The notes beneath the pieces are model-generated. The model worked only from the letters and a program-made list of their open reading frames with translations. It did not search any database and was not told the origin of the DNA. A stretch of DNA of 64,000 bases. Source: Ralstonia sp. NFACC01. GTDB lineage: Bacteria > Pseudomonadota > Gammaproteobacteria > Burkholderiales > Burkholderiaceae. Location of the stretch: positions 480,542-544,541 of the forward strand of contig NZ_FOWV01000004.1 of the NCBI RefSeq assembly GCF_900115545.1. The letters are read 5' to 3'. The position numbers were made by a program, and so were the translations under genes. This document shows, one piece after another, positions 55,621 through 63,959 of the stretch (its first letter is position 1; the number at the start of each line of letters is the position of its first letter).

Positions 55621-56544
55621 ATGATTATCGATACCCATCTGCACCCGACCAACCTCGTCGACGAGGCCTGGCGCCACACCGGCACGCCGTTCAACGGCGA
55701 GCGCATGATCCAGCTGATGGACGGCCCGTACATGATCAACGGCAAGCCCCGCCGCATCGACATGGGCTTCATCCAGCCGCCACCGGGCAACACCGGCTAC
55801 CGCGACGGCAACCGCCGCGGCCGTGAAGGCATTCGCGACTACATGGCGTACATCGCCGAACTCACGCAGAAGTACCCGGACCGCTTCATCGGCAACTTCA
55901 CCTACAACCCGCGCTGGGGCCCGGAGAACGGCGCGGCGGAGCTGGAATTCCACATCAAGGAATACGGCTTCAAGATGGTCAAGCTGCACGCCAACATGCA
56001 CGGCTATCGGCCCGACCGCGCGCTCGACTGGCTGCGCCCGGCGATGAAGGTCTGCGCCAAGTACAACATCGTGGTGCTGATCCACACCGGCGATGGCCCG
56101 TACACCATCCCGACGATGTTCTACCCGATCATCCGCGAGTTCCCGATGGTGAACTTCATCATCGGTCACTTCGGTATCCAGACCGGCGGCAACTACTCGT
56201 TCGAAGCCTTCTGGATGGCGATGGACACGCCCAATGTGTACTGCGAATCGGGCTGGTGCTTCCAGTCGCGCATCGTCGAATTTGCGAAGCAGCTGCCGCG
56301 CGACAAGATCGTCTTCGGGACCGATTCGCCGCCCAACGAGCCCGGCATGTGGCTGCGTGAGCTGGAGGTGCTGTGCTCGGCGCCGCCGCAGGGGCTGGGC
56401 ATCGATGAGGACCACCTCGAAGACTATCTGGGCAACAACATTGCGCGACTGGTCGGCATCGAGCCCACCAAGCCGCCCAAGGACCTGGCCGAGGCGGAGC
56501 TTCGCCTGAAGTCGACCTACGTCCAGACAGCAGAAGCGGCCTGA
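55621..56544 (+). CDS. amidohydrolase-2 (ACMSD-like) family protein, intact metal site
   Basis: A 307-residue protein with a complete amidohydrolase-2 metal set: His6/His8 (DTHLHP), His155 (LIHTGDG), His183 (GHFGIQTG) and Asp235 (FGTDSPP). Members of this family are non-oxidative decarboxylases (ACMSD, gamma-resorcylate or isoorotate type) or hydrolases of lactones and ring amides. It lies 29 bp after its degenerate paralogue and 63 bp before a UbiD-type decarboxylase gene. The start ATG 55621 has GGAG upstream. The substrate is unknown; a heteroaromatic ring product is inferred from the neighbours. Confidence 0.9.
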   Translation: MIIDTHLHPTNLVDEAWRHTGTPFNGERMIQLMDGPYMINGKPRRIDMGFIQPPPGNTGYRDGNRRGREGIRDYMAYIAELTQKYPDRFIGNFTYNPRWGPENGAAELEFHIKEYGFKMVKLHANMHGYRPDRALDWLRPAMKVCAKYNIVVLIHTGDGPYTIPTMFYPIIREFPMVNFIIGHFGIQTGGNYSFEAFWMAMDTPNVYCESGWCFQSRIVEFAKQLPRDKIVFGTDSPPNEPGMWLRELEVLCSAPPQGLGIDEDHLEDYLGNNIARLVGIEPTKPPKDLAEAELRLKSTYVQTAEAA

Positions 56545-56607
56545 GCGCCGATCCCGCGGGCGCCGTGCCTCTGTGGTGTTCGGCGCCCGCCTCTAGCGAG
56601 GTGTGCC

Positions 56608-57999
56608 ATGAGCATGACCCGGCTTGGCGAAGGCCAGGATTTCCACGTCTTCGCCAATCTCTATCGCGAGCTGTATCCCGAAGATGTGCTGACGGTACGC
56701 CACGGCATCTCCGCCGACCAGGACGTCACCGCCGTCATCGATCAGCTTGCTGCGCGCAACCAGACCCCCATGCTGGTCTGCGAGCAGGTCAGCGGCCTGC
56801 AGGTGCCGCTGGTCACCAACGTCTTTGCCTCGCGGTCACGGCTGGCACGGTTGTTCGACGTCTTGCCGCATCAACTGCACGATGCCTTCCAGGCGCGCGC
56901 CAATGCGCCCATCGCACCGCGTGTGGTCTCGCACGGCCCCATCACCGACGAGGTGATCGAAGGCGACGCGGTCGACGTTGCGCTGCTGCCGATGATCAAG
57001 CACTTCGAGAGCGACCGCGCGCCCTACATCACCAACGCCATCATCGTGGCCGAGGACCCGGTGACGGGCGTGTGCAACATGAGCTATCACCGTTCGATGC
57101 GCCATGCACGCAACGCATTGGCGACGAGCCTGCACTCGCGCGGCCACCTGTGGCGCATGCTGCAGACCGCGCGCGAACGCGGCGACGTGCTGCGCGTGGC
57201 GATGGTGGTAGGCGCGCATCCGCTGTTCATGCTGGCCGCCGCCGCCCGCCTGCCCTTTGGCGCCGACGAACGCGCGGTGGCGGGTGGCCTGCTCGGCGCG
57301 CCGCTCGATATCGTCCGCACGCCGCGCTACGGCATCGGCGTGCCGGCGGCAGCGGAGTTCGTCCTCGAAGGCACCATCGACCCCGCGGCGTATGCCGAGG
57401 AAGGCCCGTTCGGTGAATTCACCGGCTATTCGTCCGACCGCTCCACCAACAATGTGCTGCGCATCGATGCCCTGATGCGCCGGCGCGATGCCTGGCTGGT
57501 CGACGTGGTGGGCGGTCCGTACGCCGAGCACCTGACGCTGGCCCGCCTGCCGCGCGAGGCCGAGATGAGCGAGAAGCTCAAGGCGCGCTTCCCATCGGTG
57601 ACGGCGCTGCACTATCCGAACTCGGGCACGCACTTCCATTGCTACGTGGCGCTCAACCCGACGCGCGACGGCGAGGCGCGGCAGGTCATGCTGGCGCTGC
57701 TCGGCTGGGATCCGTACCTCAAGACCGTGATTGCCGTGGATTCCGATATCGACCTGCAACAGGACGAACAGGTGCTGTGGGCCATGGCCACACACTTCCA
57801 GCCGCACCAGGATGTGTTCATGGTCGATGGCCTGCCCGGCAGCCCGCTTGATCCGTCATCGTCCGTCCACGGCACGACATCACGCATGGGCATCGACGCC
57901 ACGCGCGGTGCCGGCTTCGAAGGCATCCGCGCACGCATCGATCCGCAGGCCATTGCCCGCGCGGGCGACATCCTGCGCCAGGCCGGAGTGCGTCCATGA
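56608..57999 (+). CDS. UbiD-family (prenylated-FMN) decarboxylase
   Basis: A 463-residue UbiD-fold enzyme. The conserved EEGPFGEFTGYSSD region, which holds an active-site glutamate of the E-R-E triad, and the PMIKHFESDRAPYITNAII segment are present. UbiD enzymes use prenylated FMN to decarboxylate (or carboxylate) aromatic, heteroaromatic and acrylic acids. The neighbouring ubiX-type gene, overlapping by 4 bp, makes the cofactor, so this is a dedicated catabolic pair rather than the ubiquinone-pathway UbiD. Start ATG 56608. The substrate is probably a heteroaromatic carboxylate, by inference from context. Confidence 0.92.
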   Translation: MSMTRLGEGQDFHVFANLYRELYPEDVLTVRHGISADQDVTAVIDQLAARNQTPMLVCEQVSGLQVPLVTNVFASRSRLARLFDVLPHQLHDAFQARANAPIAPRVVSHGPITDEVIEGDAVDVALLPMIKHFESDRAPYITNAIIVAEDPVTGVCNMSYHRSMRHARNALATSLHSRGHLWRMLQTARERGDVLRVAMVVGAHPLFMLAAAARLPFGADERAVAGGLLGAPLDIVRTPRYGIGVPAAAEFVLEGTIDPAAYAEEGPFGEFTGYSSDRSTNNVLRIDALMRRRDAWLVDVVGGPYAEHLTLARLPREAEMSEKLKARFPSVTALHYPNSGTHFHCYVALNPTRDGEARQVMLALLGWDPYLKTVIAVDSDIDLQQDEQVLWAMATHFQPHQDVFMVDGLPGSPLDPSSSVHGTTSRMGIDATRGAGFEGIRARIDPQAIARAGDILRQAGVRP

Positions 58000-58637
58000 G
58001 CGCGCGCCATCCTCGCGCTCCCGCCCGGCCGCGCATGGTGGTCGGCATCAGCGGGGCATCGGGCTTCATCTACGGCGTGCGGCTGCTCGAACTGCTGCGC
58101 GCGCTTGATGTGGAGACGCATCTGGTCGTCACGCGTTCTGCGCTGCTGACGATGGCGCACGAGACGCCGTACAAGCTCGCCGACGTGATCGATCGCGCCA
58201 CGCATTACCACCGCGCGGACGACATGGCCGCCGGCATTGCCAGCGGCTCGTTCCGCGCGCTGGGCATGATCGTGGCGCCGTGCTCGATGAAGTCTTTGGC
58301 GGAAATTGCCACGGGCGTCTCGTCGACGCTGCTGACACGCGCGGCAGACGTGACGCTCAAGGAGCGCCGTCCGCTTGTACTGATGGCGCGCGAGACGCCA
58401 TTCACGCTCGCACACCTGCGCAACATGCAGACCGTCACGGAGATGGGCGCCATCGTCGCGCCGCCCGTGCCGGCCTTCTACGCGCGCCCTAATACGTTGG
58501 ACGACATGATCGACCACACCCTCGGCCGCGTGCTCGACCTGTTCGGGCTCGATGCCGGCACCGCCCTGCGCTGGGGCGAAGAAGCCTTACCTGCCTTAGT
58601 CCGTACCCCACCCACGCTCGACAAGGAGACAACATGA
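57996..58637 (+). CDS. UbiX-type flavin prenyltransferase
   Basis: A 213-residue flavoprotein. Family motifs are VVGISGASGFIYGVRL at the N-terminus, VAPCSMKSLAEIA, LMARETPFTLAHLRNM and PPVPAFYARP. It prenylates FMN with dimethylallyl phosphate to give the UbiD cofactor. ATG 57996 overlaps the ubiD stop by 4 bp, and its own stop overlaps the CobW gene start by 4 bp. A second ubiX for ubiquinone synthesis is expected elsewhere in the genome. Confidence 0.94.
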   Translation: MSARHPRAPARPRMVVGISGASGFIYGVRLLELLRALDVETHLVVTRSALLTMAHETPYKLADVIDRATHYHRADDMAAGIASGSFRALGMIVAPCSMKSLAEIATGVSSTLLTRAADVTLKERRPLVLMARETPFTLAHLRNMQTVTEMGAIVAPPVPAFYARPNTLDDMIDHTLGRVLDLFGLDAGTALRWGEEALPALVRTPPTLDKETT

Positions 58638-59752
58638 AACCCCAAGCCACGGCCCACGCCACGCTTCCCGGCCCGAACACCAAGATTCCGGTCACCATCC
58701 TCACCGGCTTTCTTGGTGCCGGCAAAACCACGCTGTTGAACTTCATCCTGCGCGAAAACCACGGCCGCAAGATCGCCGTGATCGAAAACGAGTTTGGTGA
58801 AGTCGGCATCGACGGCGGCCTGGTCATGGCCTCGGAAAACGAAGAGATCTACGAGATGGTCAACGGCTGCGTGTGCTGCACGGCCGAGGTGCGCGAAGAC
58901 CTCGTGCGCATCGTGCGCCAGCTCGTCGCGCGGCCCGAACGGCTCGACCACATCCTGGTGGAAACCAGCGGCCTGGCCGATCCGTATCCGGTGGCGCAGT
59001 CGTTCTTCATCGACGATCCGATTGCCGAACATGTCGAGCTTGACGCCATCGTCACCATGGTCGACGCCAAGCACATCGCCGCGCATCTGGACGACCTGCA
59101 GCTGGACGGTGTCGACAACCAGGCCGTCGACCAGATCGTCTGCGCGGACCGCATCGTCATCAACAAGGTGGACCTTGTGGGCCGCGATGATATCGACGCG
59201 CTGCGCGGGCGCATCCGCGGCTTGAACGCCACGGCCGACATCGTCACCTCCAGCTATGCCGAGGTCGATCTGAACAAGATCATCGGTGTCGGCGCGTTCG
59301 AGGCGACGCAGAAGCTGCTGGAGATCGGCGCAGACGCCGGCCACGGCGAGCATGACGCGCACGACCATGAACATCACCACGAACATGAACATGCTCACGC
59401 CAACGCTCACGAGCATGACCATGAGCACGAACATGAGCACGAGCACCAGCACGATCCGAGCGTCTCGTCCGTGGGTTTTGACGTACCGGCCGACGTGGAC
59501 CTCGTGCGCTTCCACGCGTGGATCGACACCCTGCGCACCGAACAGGCGGAAACGCTGTTCCGCATGAAGGGCATCCTGGCCGTGAAAGGGCAGGCGCAGC
59601 GCTACGTGCTGCAGGGCGTGCACAGCCTCATCGACTTTCGCGCAACGCAGCCGTGGGGCAGCGAAGCGCGCAGCAGCAAGATCGTCTTCATCGGCCGCGA
59701 CCTCGATCGTGCGGCCCTGCAGGACGGTTTCAACGCGTGTCTGGCGGCGTGA
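58634..59752 (+). CDS. CobW/COG0523 GTPase with His-rich metal-binding segment
   Basis: A 372-residue G3E-family GTPase. Walker A is GFLGAGKTT (25-33), followed by the metal-binding CVCC (79-82), ETSGLADP and NKVDLV. Between the GTPase and CobW C-terminal domains (~237-275) lies a stretch in which nearly every second residue is His. COG0523 proteins deliver Zn, Co or other metals to client enzymes. Overlap by 4 bp with ubiX and operon neighbours that need metals (amidohydrolases) suggest it loads one of them. ATG 58634. Confidence 0.93.
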   Translation: MKPQATAHATLPGPNTKIPVTILTGFLGAGKTTLLNFILRENHGRKIAVIENEFGEVGIDGGLVMASENEEIYEMVNGCVCCTAEVREDLVRIVRQLVARPERLDHILVETSGLADPYPVAQSFFIDDPIAEHVELDAIVTMVDAKHIAAHLDDLQLDGVDNQAVDQIVCADRIVINKVDLVGRDDIDALRGRIRGLNATADIVTSSYAEVDLNKIIGVGAFEATQKLLEIGADAGHGEHDAHDHEHHHEHEHAHANAHEHDHEHEHEHEHQHDPSVSSVGFDVPADVDLVRFHAWIDTLRTEQAETLFRMKGILAVKGQAQRYVLQGVHSLIDFRATQPWGSEARSSKIVFIGRDLDRAALQDGFNACLAA

Positions 59753-59831
59753 GCATGCCATGACATGACATCCCCCTGACCCGAGGGCGGCTCCTGGCAC
59801 GCCCCGGGCATGACAACGATAGGAGACAACC

Positions 59832-61175
59832 ATGACAACAGCCGTACACCCGGTCGACCAGATTCTGTCGACCCGACAGATGTTGACGTTGGGCTTGCAG
59901 CATATGGCGGTGTCGTACATCGGCGCCATCGCGGTGCCGATGATCATCGCGTCGGCGCTCAAGATGTCGCAGGCGGACACCATTGTGCTCATCAGCACCA
60001 CGTTGTTCTGCTCGGGCATCGCCACGCTGTTACAGACCATCGGGTTCTGGAAGTTCGGGGTACGGCTGCCGATCCTGCAGGGGGTGGCGTTCAGCAGCGT
60101 GGGGCCGGTGATTGCCATCGGCACCAACCCTGCCGTAGGTTTCGCGGGCGTGTGCGGTGCGGTCATTGCGGCCGGGCTGTTTACGCTGCTCGCCGCACCG
60201 CTGGTGGGGCGGCTGCGGCGATTTTTTCCACCGGTGGTCACGGGCTGCATCGTGACCGTCATCGGCCTGCAGCTCTTTCCCGTCGCGTATGACTGGGTGG
60301 GCGGCGGACGCAACGCTGCCAACTTCGGTGCGCCGTCGTACCTGCTGGTTGCCGTGGTCGTGGTTGCCACCATCCTGCTCATCAACCGCTTCGGCAGCCC
60401 GCTGCTGCGCAACCTTGCTGTGCTGGTGGGCATGATCGTCGGCACGTTGCTCGGCTGCGCCATGGGCATGGGCAACTTTCACGGCGTGGCAGACGCGCCG
60501 TGGGTCACGCTGCCGGTGCCGTTCCACTTCGGGGTGCCCGTGTTTGCCGTGGTTCCCGCACTCACCATGATCGTGGTGATGATCGTGCAGATGGTCGAAT
60601 CGATGGGACTGTTCCTGGCTATTGGCGACATTGTCGAAAAGCCAATCGAAGAAGAGGAAGCCATCAACGGCCTGCGCGCCAACGGCCTGGCCAGCGCCAT
60701 TGCCGGCATGTTCGCGGCCTTCCCGTTCATTGCGTTCATGGAGAACGTCGGGCTGGTGGTGCTGACCGGTGTGCGCAGCCGCTGGGTGGTGGCTGTGAGC
60801 GGCGCGCTGATGTGTCTCGTAGCGCTCGTGCCCAAGGCCGGCGCCGTGATTGCGGCCACGCCATCGGCCGCATTGGGCGGCGCCGGCATTGCCATGTTCG
60901 GCGTGGTGGCCGCTGCGGGCATCCAGACCCTGGCGCGCGTCGACTATGAACACAACCGCTACAACGTCCTGATCGTGGGCTTCACGATTGCCGCCGCGCT
61001 GGTGCCGGTGCTGGCGCCCACGCTGTTCAAGGCCCTGCCCGACTGGACGCAACCGTTCCTGCACAGCGGCGTGGTCATCGCCTGCCTGGTCTCCGTAGCG
61101 TTGAACCTGCTGCTCAACGGCACCGAAGAAGCGCACGTGCCCGCGTCTGTGGTGCGTACGGCCGGCCGCGCCTGA
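59832..61175 (+). CDS. NCS2-family nucleobase/purine-type permease
   Basis: A 447-residue membrane protein with ~13 hydrophobic segments. NCS2 (nucleobase-ascorbate transporter) marks are the LGLQHMAVSYIGAIAVP start, QMVESMGLFLAIGD in helix 8 and the signature region FMENVGLVVLTGVRSRWV. These proteins import xanthine, uric acid, uracil or related heterocycles by proton symport. Start ATG 59832 with AGGAGACAACC upstream, 79 bp after the CobW gene. It is the likely uptake route for the pathway's substrate. Glu stands where many members have Gln at the start of the signature (ENVG). Confidence 0.92.
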   Translation: MTTAVHPVDQILSTRQMLTLGLQHMAVSYIGAIAVPMIIASALKMSQADTIVLISTTLFCSGIATLLQTIGFWKFGVRLPILQGVAFSSVGPVIAIGTNPAVGFAGVCGAVIAAGLFTLLAAPLVGRLRRFFPPVVTGCIVTVIGLQLFPVAYDWVGGGRNAANFGAPSYLLVAVVVVATILLINRFGSPLLRNLAVLVGMIVGTLLGCAMGMGNFHGVADAPWVTLPVPFHFGVPVFAVVPALTMIVVMIVQMVESMGLFLAIGDIVEKPIEEEEAINGLRANGLASAIAGMFAAFPFIAFMENVGLVVLTGVRSRWVVAVSGALMCLVALVPKAGAVIAATPSAALGGAGIAMFGVVAAAGIQTLARVDYEHNRYNVLIVGFTIAAALVPVLAPTLFKALPDWTQPFLHSGVVIACLVSVALNLLLNGTEEAHVPASVVRTAGRA

Positions 61176-61182
61176 TTTTCCA

Positions 61183-62583
61183 ATGGACATTTCCATGCAC
61201 AACACGCCTCAAGACATCCTCATCCACCGCCCCATGGCCGTCATGACCGGCCTGCGCGGTGACGCCGCACGCGCCGGTGCGGTCGATATCCGCATCGCCG
61301 GGGGCCGCATCGCCGAGATGGGCGCAGACCTCACGCCCCGCCCCGGCGAGCGCGTCATCGACGCCAGCGACTGCATCGTCTACCCGGGCTGGATCAACAC
61401 GCACCATCACCTGTTCCAGAACCTGCTCAAGGCCGTGCCGGAAGGCATGAACCAGGACCTGCAAGGGTGGCTCGCCAGCGTGCCTTATCCGCGCCTGCCG
61501 CTGTTCACGCCGGAATTGATGCGCACAGCTGCGCGCCTGGGCATGGCGGAGCTGCTGCTGTCGGGCGCCACCACCTGCGCCGACCACCACTACCTCTATC
61601 ACGCAGGCGGCGGCACCGAATCGGGCGACATGCTGTTCGACGTGGCAGACGAGTTCGGCATGCGCTTCGTGCTCTGCCGCGGCGGCGCCATCGAATCGGC
61701 CAGCAGCCACCCGGGCTTTTCGAAGACGGCGCTGCGGCCTGAAACGCTCGACCAGATGCTGGCCGACATCGAGCGGCTCAAACACCGCTATCACGACGAC
61801 GCCCCCGATTCGATGCGCCGCGTGGCGGTGGCACCGACCACACCGACGTTCTCATTGCCGCCGGCATTGCTGGTCGAGCTGGCCCATGCGGCGCGCGGCA
61901 TGCACTTGCGCATGCATACGCATCTGTCGGAGACCGACAACTACGTTCGCTTCTGCCGCGAGAAATACAACTGTCTACCGGTGGAGTTCGTGGCCGAGCA
62001 CGAGTGGCTGGGCCCGGACGTCTGGTTTGCGCACCTCGTGCACTTGCAGCCGTCAGAGATCCGCATGCTCGCCCAGACGGGCAGCGGCATCGCGCACTGC
62101 CCCGTCAGCAACAGCCGGCTGGGCAGCGGCATCGCGCCGGTACCGCAACTGGCCGCGGCCGGCGTGCCGGTGTCATTGGGCGTGGATGGCGTAGCGTCCA
62201 ACGAATCGGGCAGCATGACCGGCGAGGTCAACACCGCCTGGCTGATCCACCGTGCCGCGCAAGGCGCCAGTGCCACCACTGCTGAAGATGTCATTCACTG
62301 GGCCACCGCAGGCGGCGCACGCGTGCTCGGCTTGAGTGAAGTCGGCACGCTGCAGGTCGGGCAAGCAGCCGATCTGGTGCTCTACGACATCAACCACCCG
62401 CGCTTCTACGGCTTCCACGACCCGGCGCTCGCGCCCGTGGTGGCCGGCGAGCCCATCACGGTGCGCACCAGCATCATCGGCGGGCGCGTCGTGGTAGACG
62501 AGGGCGTGGTGTGCGGACTGGATGTGGCAAGCATCCGTGCTGAAGCCAGCCAGGGTGTGGCGGACCTGATGGCATGCGCCTGA
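61183..62583 (+). CDS. amidohydrolase, 8-oxoguanine deaminase/TrzN-AtzA-type
   Basis: A 466-residue metal-dependent aminohydrolase. Metal ligands lie in NTHHHLFQ (His74/His76), HTHLSETD, and VDGVASNESGSM; a substrate-site ADHHYLY segment matches 8-oxoguanine deaminase of Pseudomonas in form. Relatives deaminate or dechlorinate purines, pterins, cytosine or s-triazines. It starts 7 bp after the NCS2 permease stop, and the family fits a nucleobase-type substrate. Start ATG 61183 (alternative ATG 61195). The substrate is unproven; deamination of an aminated heterocycle is the best guess. Confidence 0.9.
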   Translation: MDISMHNTPQDILIHRPMAVMTGLRGDAARAGAVDIRIAGGRIAEMGADLTPRPGERVIDASDCIVYPGWINTHHHLFQNLLKAVPEGMNQDLQGWLASVPYPRLPLFTPELMRTAARLGMAELLLSGATTCADHHYLYHAGGGTESGDMLFDVADEFGMRFVLCRGGAIESASSHPGFSKTALRPETLDQMLADIERLKHRYHDDAPDSMRRVAVAPTTPTFSLPPALLVELAHAARGMHLRMHTHLSETDNYVRFCREKYNCLPVEFVAEHEWLGPDVWFAHLVHLQPSEIRMLAQTGSGIAHCPVSNSRLGSGIAPVPQLAAAGVPVSLGVDGVASNESGSMTGEVNTAWLIHRAAQGASATTAEDVIHWATAGGARVLGLSEVGTLQVGQAADLVLYDINHPRFYGFHDPALAPVVAGEPITVRTSIIGGRVVVDEGVVCGLDVASIRAEASQGVADLMACA

Positions 62584-62587
62584 CGGT

Positions 62588-63100
62588 TCAGGCGTCGAGC
62601 CGCAGCGCCATGTGTTCTTCGTCGTAGAAGCGATGGCCGACACGCATGGCGCGGCGCTCGATGCCGAAGGTCTCGAAACCCGCGTTGCGATACAGCGCTT
62701 GCGCACGCGGGTTTTCAGCGTTCACGCAGAGATGGATTTGCAGCACCCGTGCAGCACGCGCATGCGCAATGGCGGCATTCAGCAGACGGCCGGCAATACC
62801 GGCCCGCCGATGTGCGGGGTCAACAAATACGCCCCACAGCACGGCTTTGTGCGCGACTTGCGCAAGCGCTTCACGCCGCAACCCGGCAATGCCAATCAGT
62901 TCAGCCTCTGCAAACGCCCCAAACACGATCTGATGGTCAGTCGTACGGATGCGGTTGCGGGTTTCTTCCAGCGTGCGCCCCGACTCTTCATCGTGCGTCG
63001 GCCAGATGGCAGTGGGCGCGTCTTGAATGGCCTTCAGGCGGAGCACCTTGAAGGGTTCGGCATCGTCGTCGGTCAACGGGCGGATGGCGATGTCGCTCAT
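62588..63100 (-). CDS. GNAT-family N-acetyltransferase
   Basis: A 170-residue acetyltransferase. The acetyl-CoA binding motif A is VDPAHRRAGIAGRLLNAAIAHA, followed by the C-terminal ENPRAQALYRNAGF typical of GNAT enzymes. The target is unknown; the small size and ribosomal-like arrangement allow antibiotic, amino-acid or protein substrates. Start ATG 63100 overlaps the stop of the flavin-reductase gene by 4 bp. Its end is 4 bp from the convergent aminohydrolase gene. Confidence 0.9.
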   Translation of the reverse strand: MSDIAIRPLTDDDAEPFKVLRLKAIQDAPTAIWPTHDEESGRTLEETRNRIRTTDHQIVFGAFAEAELIGIAGLRREALAQVAHKAVLWGVFVDPAHRRAGIAGRLLNAAIAHARAARVLQIHLCVNAENPRAQALYRNAGFETFGIERRAMRVGHRFYDEEHMALRLDA

Positions 63101-63678
63101 GGCTGTTTGGCCTCCACGGTGAACGCATCGCCGGTCTCAAAGAATGCACCGCCTGCGAGGTAGTGCACGGTCTTGCTGCCCGCATCGGTAAAGTGCCAGC
63201 GGCCGTTGCTGAACAGCGCAGGGTCTGCCCAGGCGGCTGTCACTTCGGCGATGAACAGGTCGTAGCGTTTCTCGTTGTGCGGCTCGGGAATGACGCGGCA
63301 TTCCAGCCACCCTGCGCAACCTGCCACCAGCGGTACGTCGATCGTGCGGGCGGGCATGGTGGCAAGGCCGAGCGCATCGAACTTGTCGCCGTCGCGGCCC
63401 GAGAGCGTGCCTACTGTGAGCGTGGTTTCGGCAATGGAGCGGGTGGGAATGTTGAGCGCAAACACGCCCGAGGCTTCGATCAGCTCGCGTGTGAGTGTGC
63501 GGCTGTCGACCACGACAAGCACCTTGGGCGGGTCAAAGTCGAGCGGCATCGCCCAGGCCGCTGCCATGACGTTGCGCACGCCGTTGTAGGCGCTGGTGAC
63601 CAGCGTGGTCGGACCGTGGTTCAGGAGGCGGTAGCACTTCGCCAGTTCTACTGGAGCGAGTGTGGGGAAATTGGGCAT
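63097..63678 (-). CDS. flavin reductase-like FMN-binding protein
   Basis: A 193-residue protein of the flavin-reductase-like (split beta-barrel, FMN-binding) family: GPTTLVTSAYNGVRNVMAAAWAMPLDFDPPKV and SGVFALNIPT are typical. Such proteins reduce FMN with NAD(P)H or act as small flavoenzymes. The start is uncertain: ATG 63678 (MPNFPTL) fits the family N-terminus, ATG 63711 or 63708 would add about 11 residues, and none has a clear ribosome-binding site. It overlaps the GNAT gene by 4 bp. Confidence 0.82.
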   Translation of the reverse strand: MPNFPTLAPVELAKCYRLLNHGPTTLVTSAYNGVRNVMAAAWAMPLDFDPPKVLVVVDSRTLTRELIEASGVFALNIPTRSIAETTLTVGTLSGRDGDKFDALGLATMPARTIDVPLVAGCAGWLECRVIPEPHNEKRYDLFIAEVTAAWADPALFSNGRWHFTDAGSKTVHYLAGGAFFETGDAFTVEAKQP

Positions 63679-63800
63679 GATGGCGAGGGGACTAGGGGGA
63701 GGCGTCATCATAGGTCACTGGGGGTGGATGTGTTGGGGGTGGTTTCTCGATGTTTTTTTGTTGGTGGTCCACCTCCCTTTCGTTCCCTGCCGGGACCGAC

Positions 63801-63832
63801 TTACTTTTCTTTGTCTTGCCAAAGAAAAGTAA
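63801..63832. repeat. A/T-rich perfect inverted repeat
   Basis: TTACTTTTCTTTG / CAAAGAAAAGTAA, 13-bp perfect arms around a 6-nt loop. It is part of the non-coding right edge (63712-64000) and of a type found repeatedly between genes in Ralstonia-like genomes; it may also terminate transcription. Confidence 0.7.
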
Positions 63833-63867
63833 GCAAAAGAAAGGCGAGCCCGAGATGGCGACATCCC

Positions 63868-63959
63868 CTTGAATTTGTGTGACCGCGCGGGGAAGGAGGC
63901 AAACTCGCTGCGCTCAGACAAGCCTCCTTCCTTGATCCGCCCGCTCACACAAATTCAAG
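63868..63959. repeat. dispersed palindromic element (Burkholderiales-type)
   Basis: Nested inverted repeats: outer CTTGAATTTGTGTGA (63868-63882) with TCACACAAATTCAAG (63945-63959), inner GGAAGGAGGC (63891-63900) with GCCTCCTTCC (63922-63931), and between them CTCGCTGCGCTCAGAC, a core seen in dispersed repeats of Burkholderiales. No gene lies in 63712-64000. Confidence 0.65.

Noticed and set aside
59341..59458. Short repeated CAC/GAG-rich tract, looked at as a possible tandem repeat or CRISPR
   Set aside because: It is in frame within the CobW gene and encodes its His/Glu-rich metal-binding segment; there is no repeat-spacer pattern.
58478..60475. 665-codon open frame on the minus strand
   Set aside because: Antisense to ubiX, cobW and the NCS2 gene; the hydrophobic Val/Met stretch is only the complement of the His-rich CobW segment.
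63715..63948. 77-codon minus-strand frame at the right edge
   Set aside because: It is made up of the palindromic repeat sequence and has no family resemblance or ribosome-binding site.
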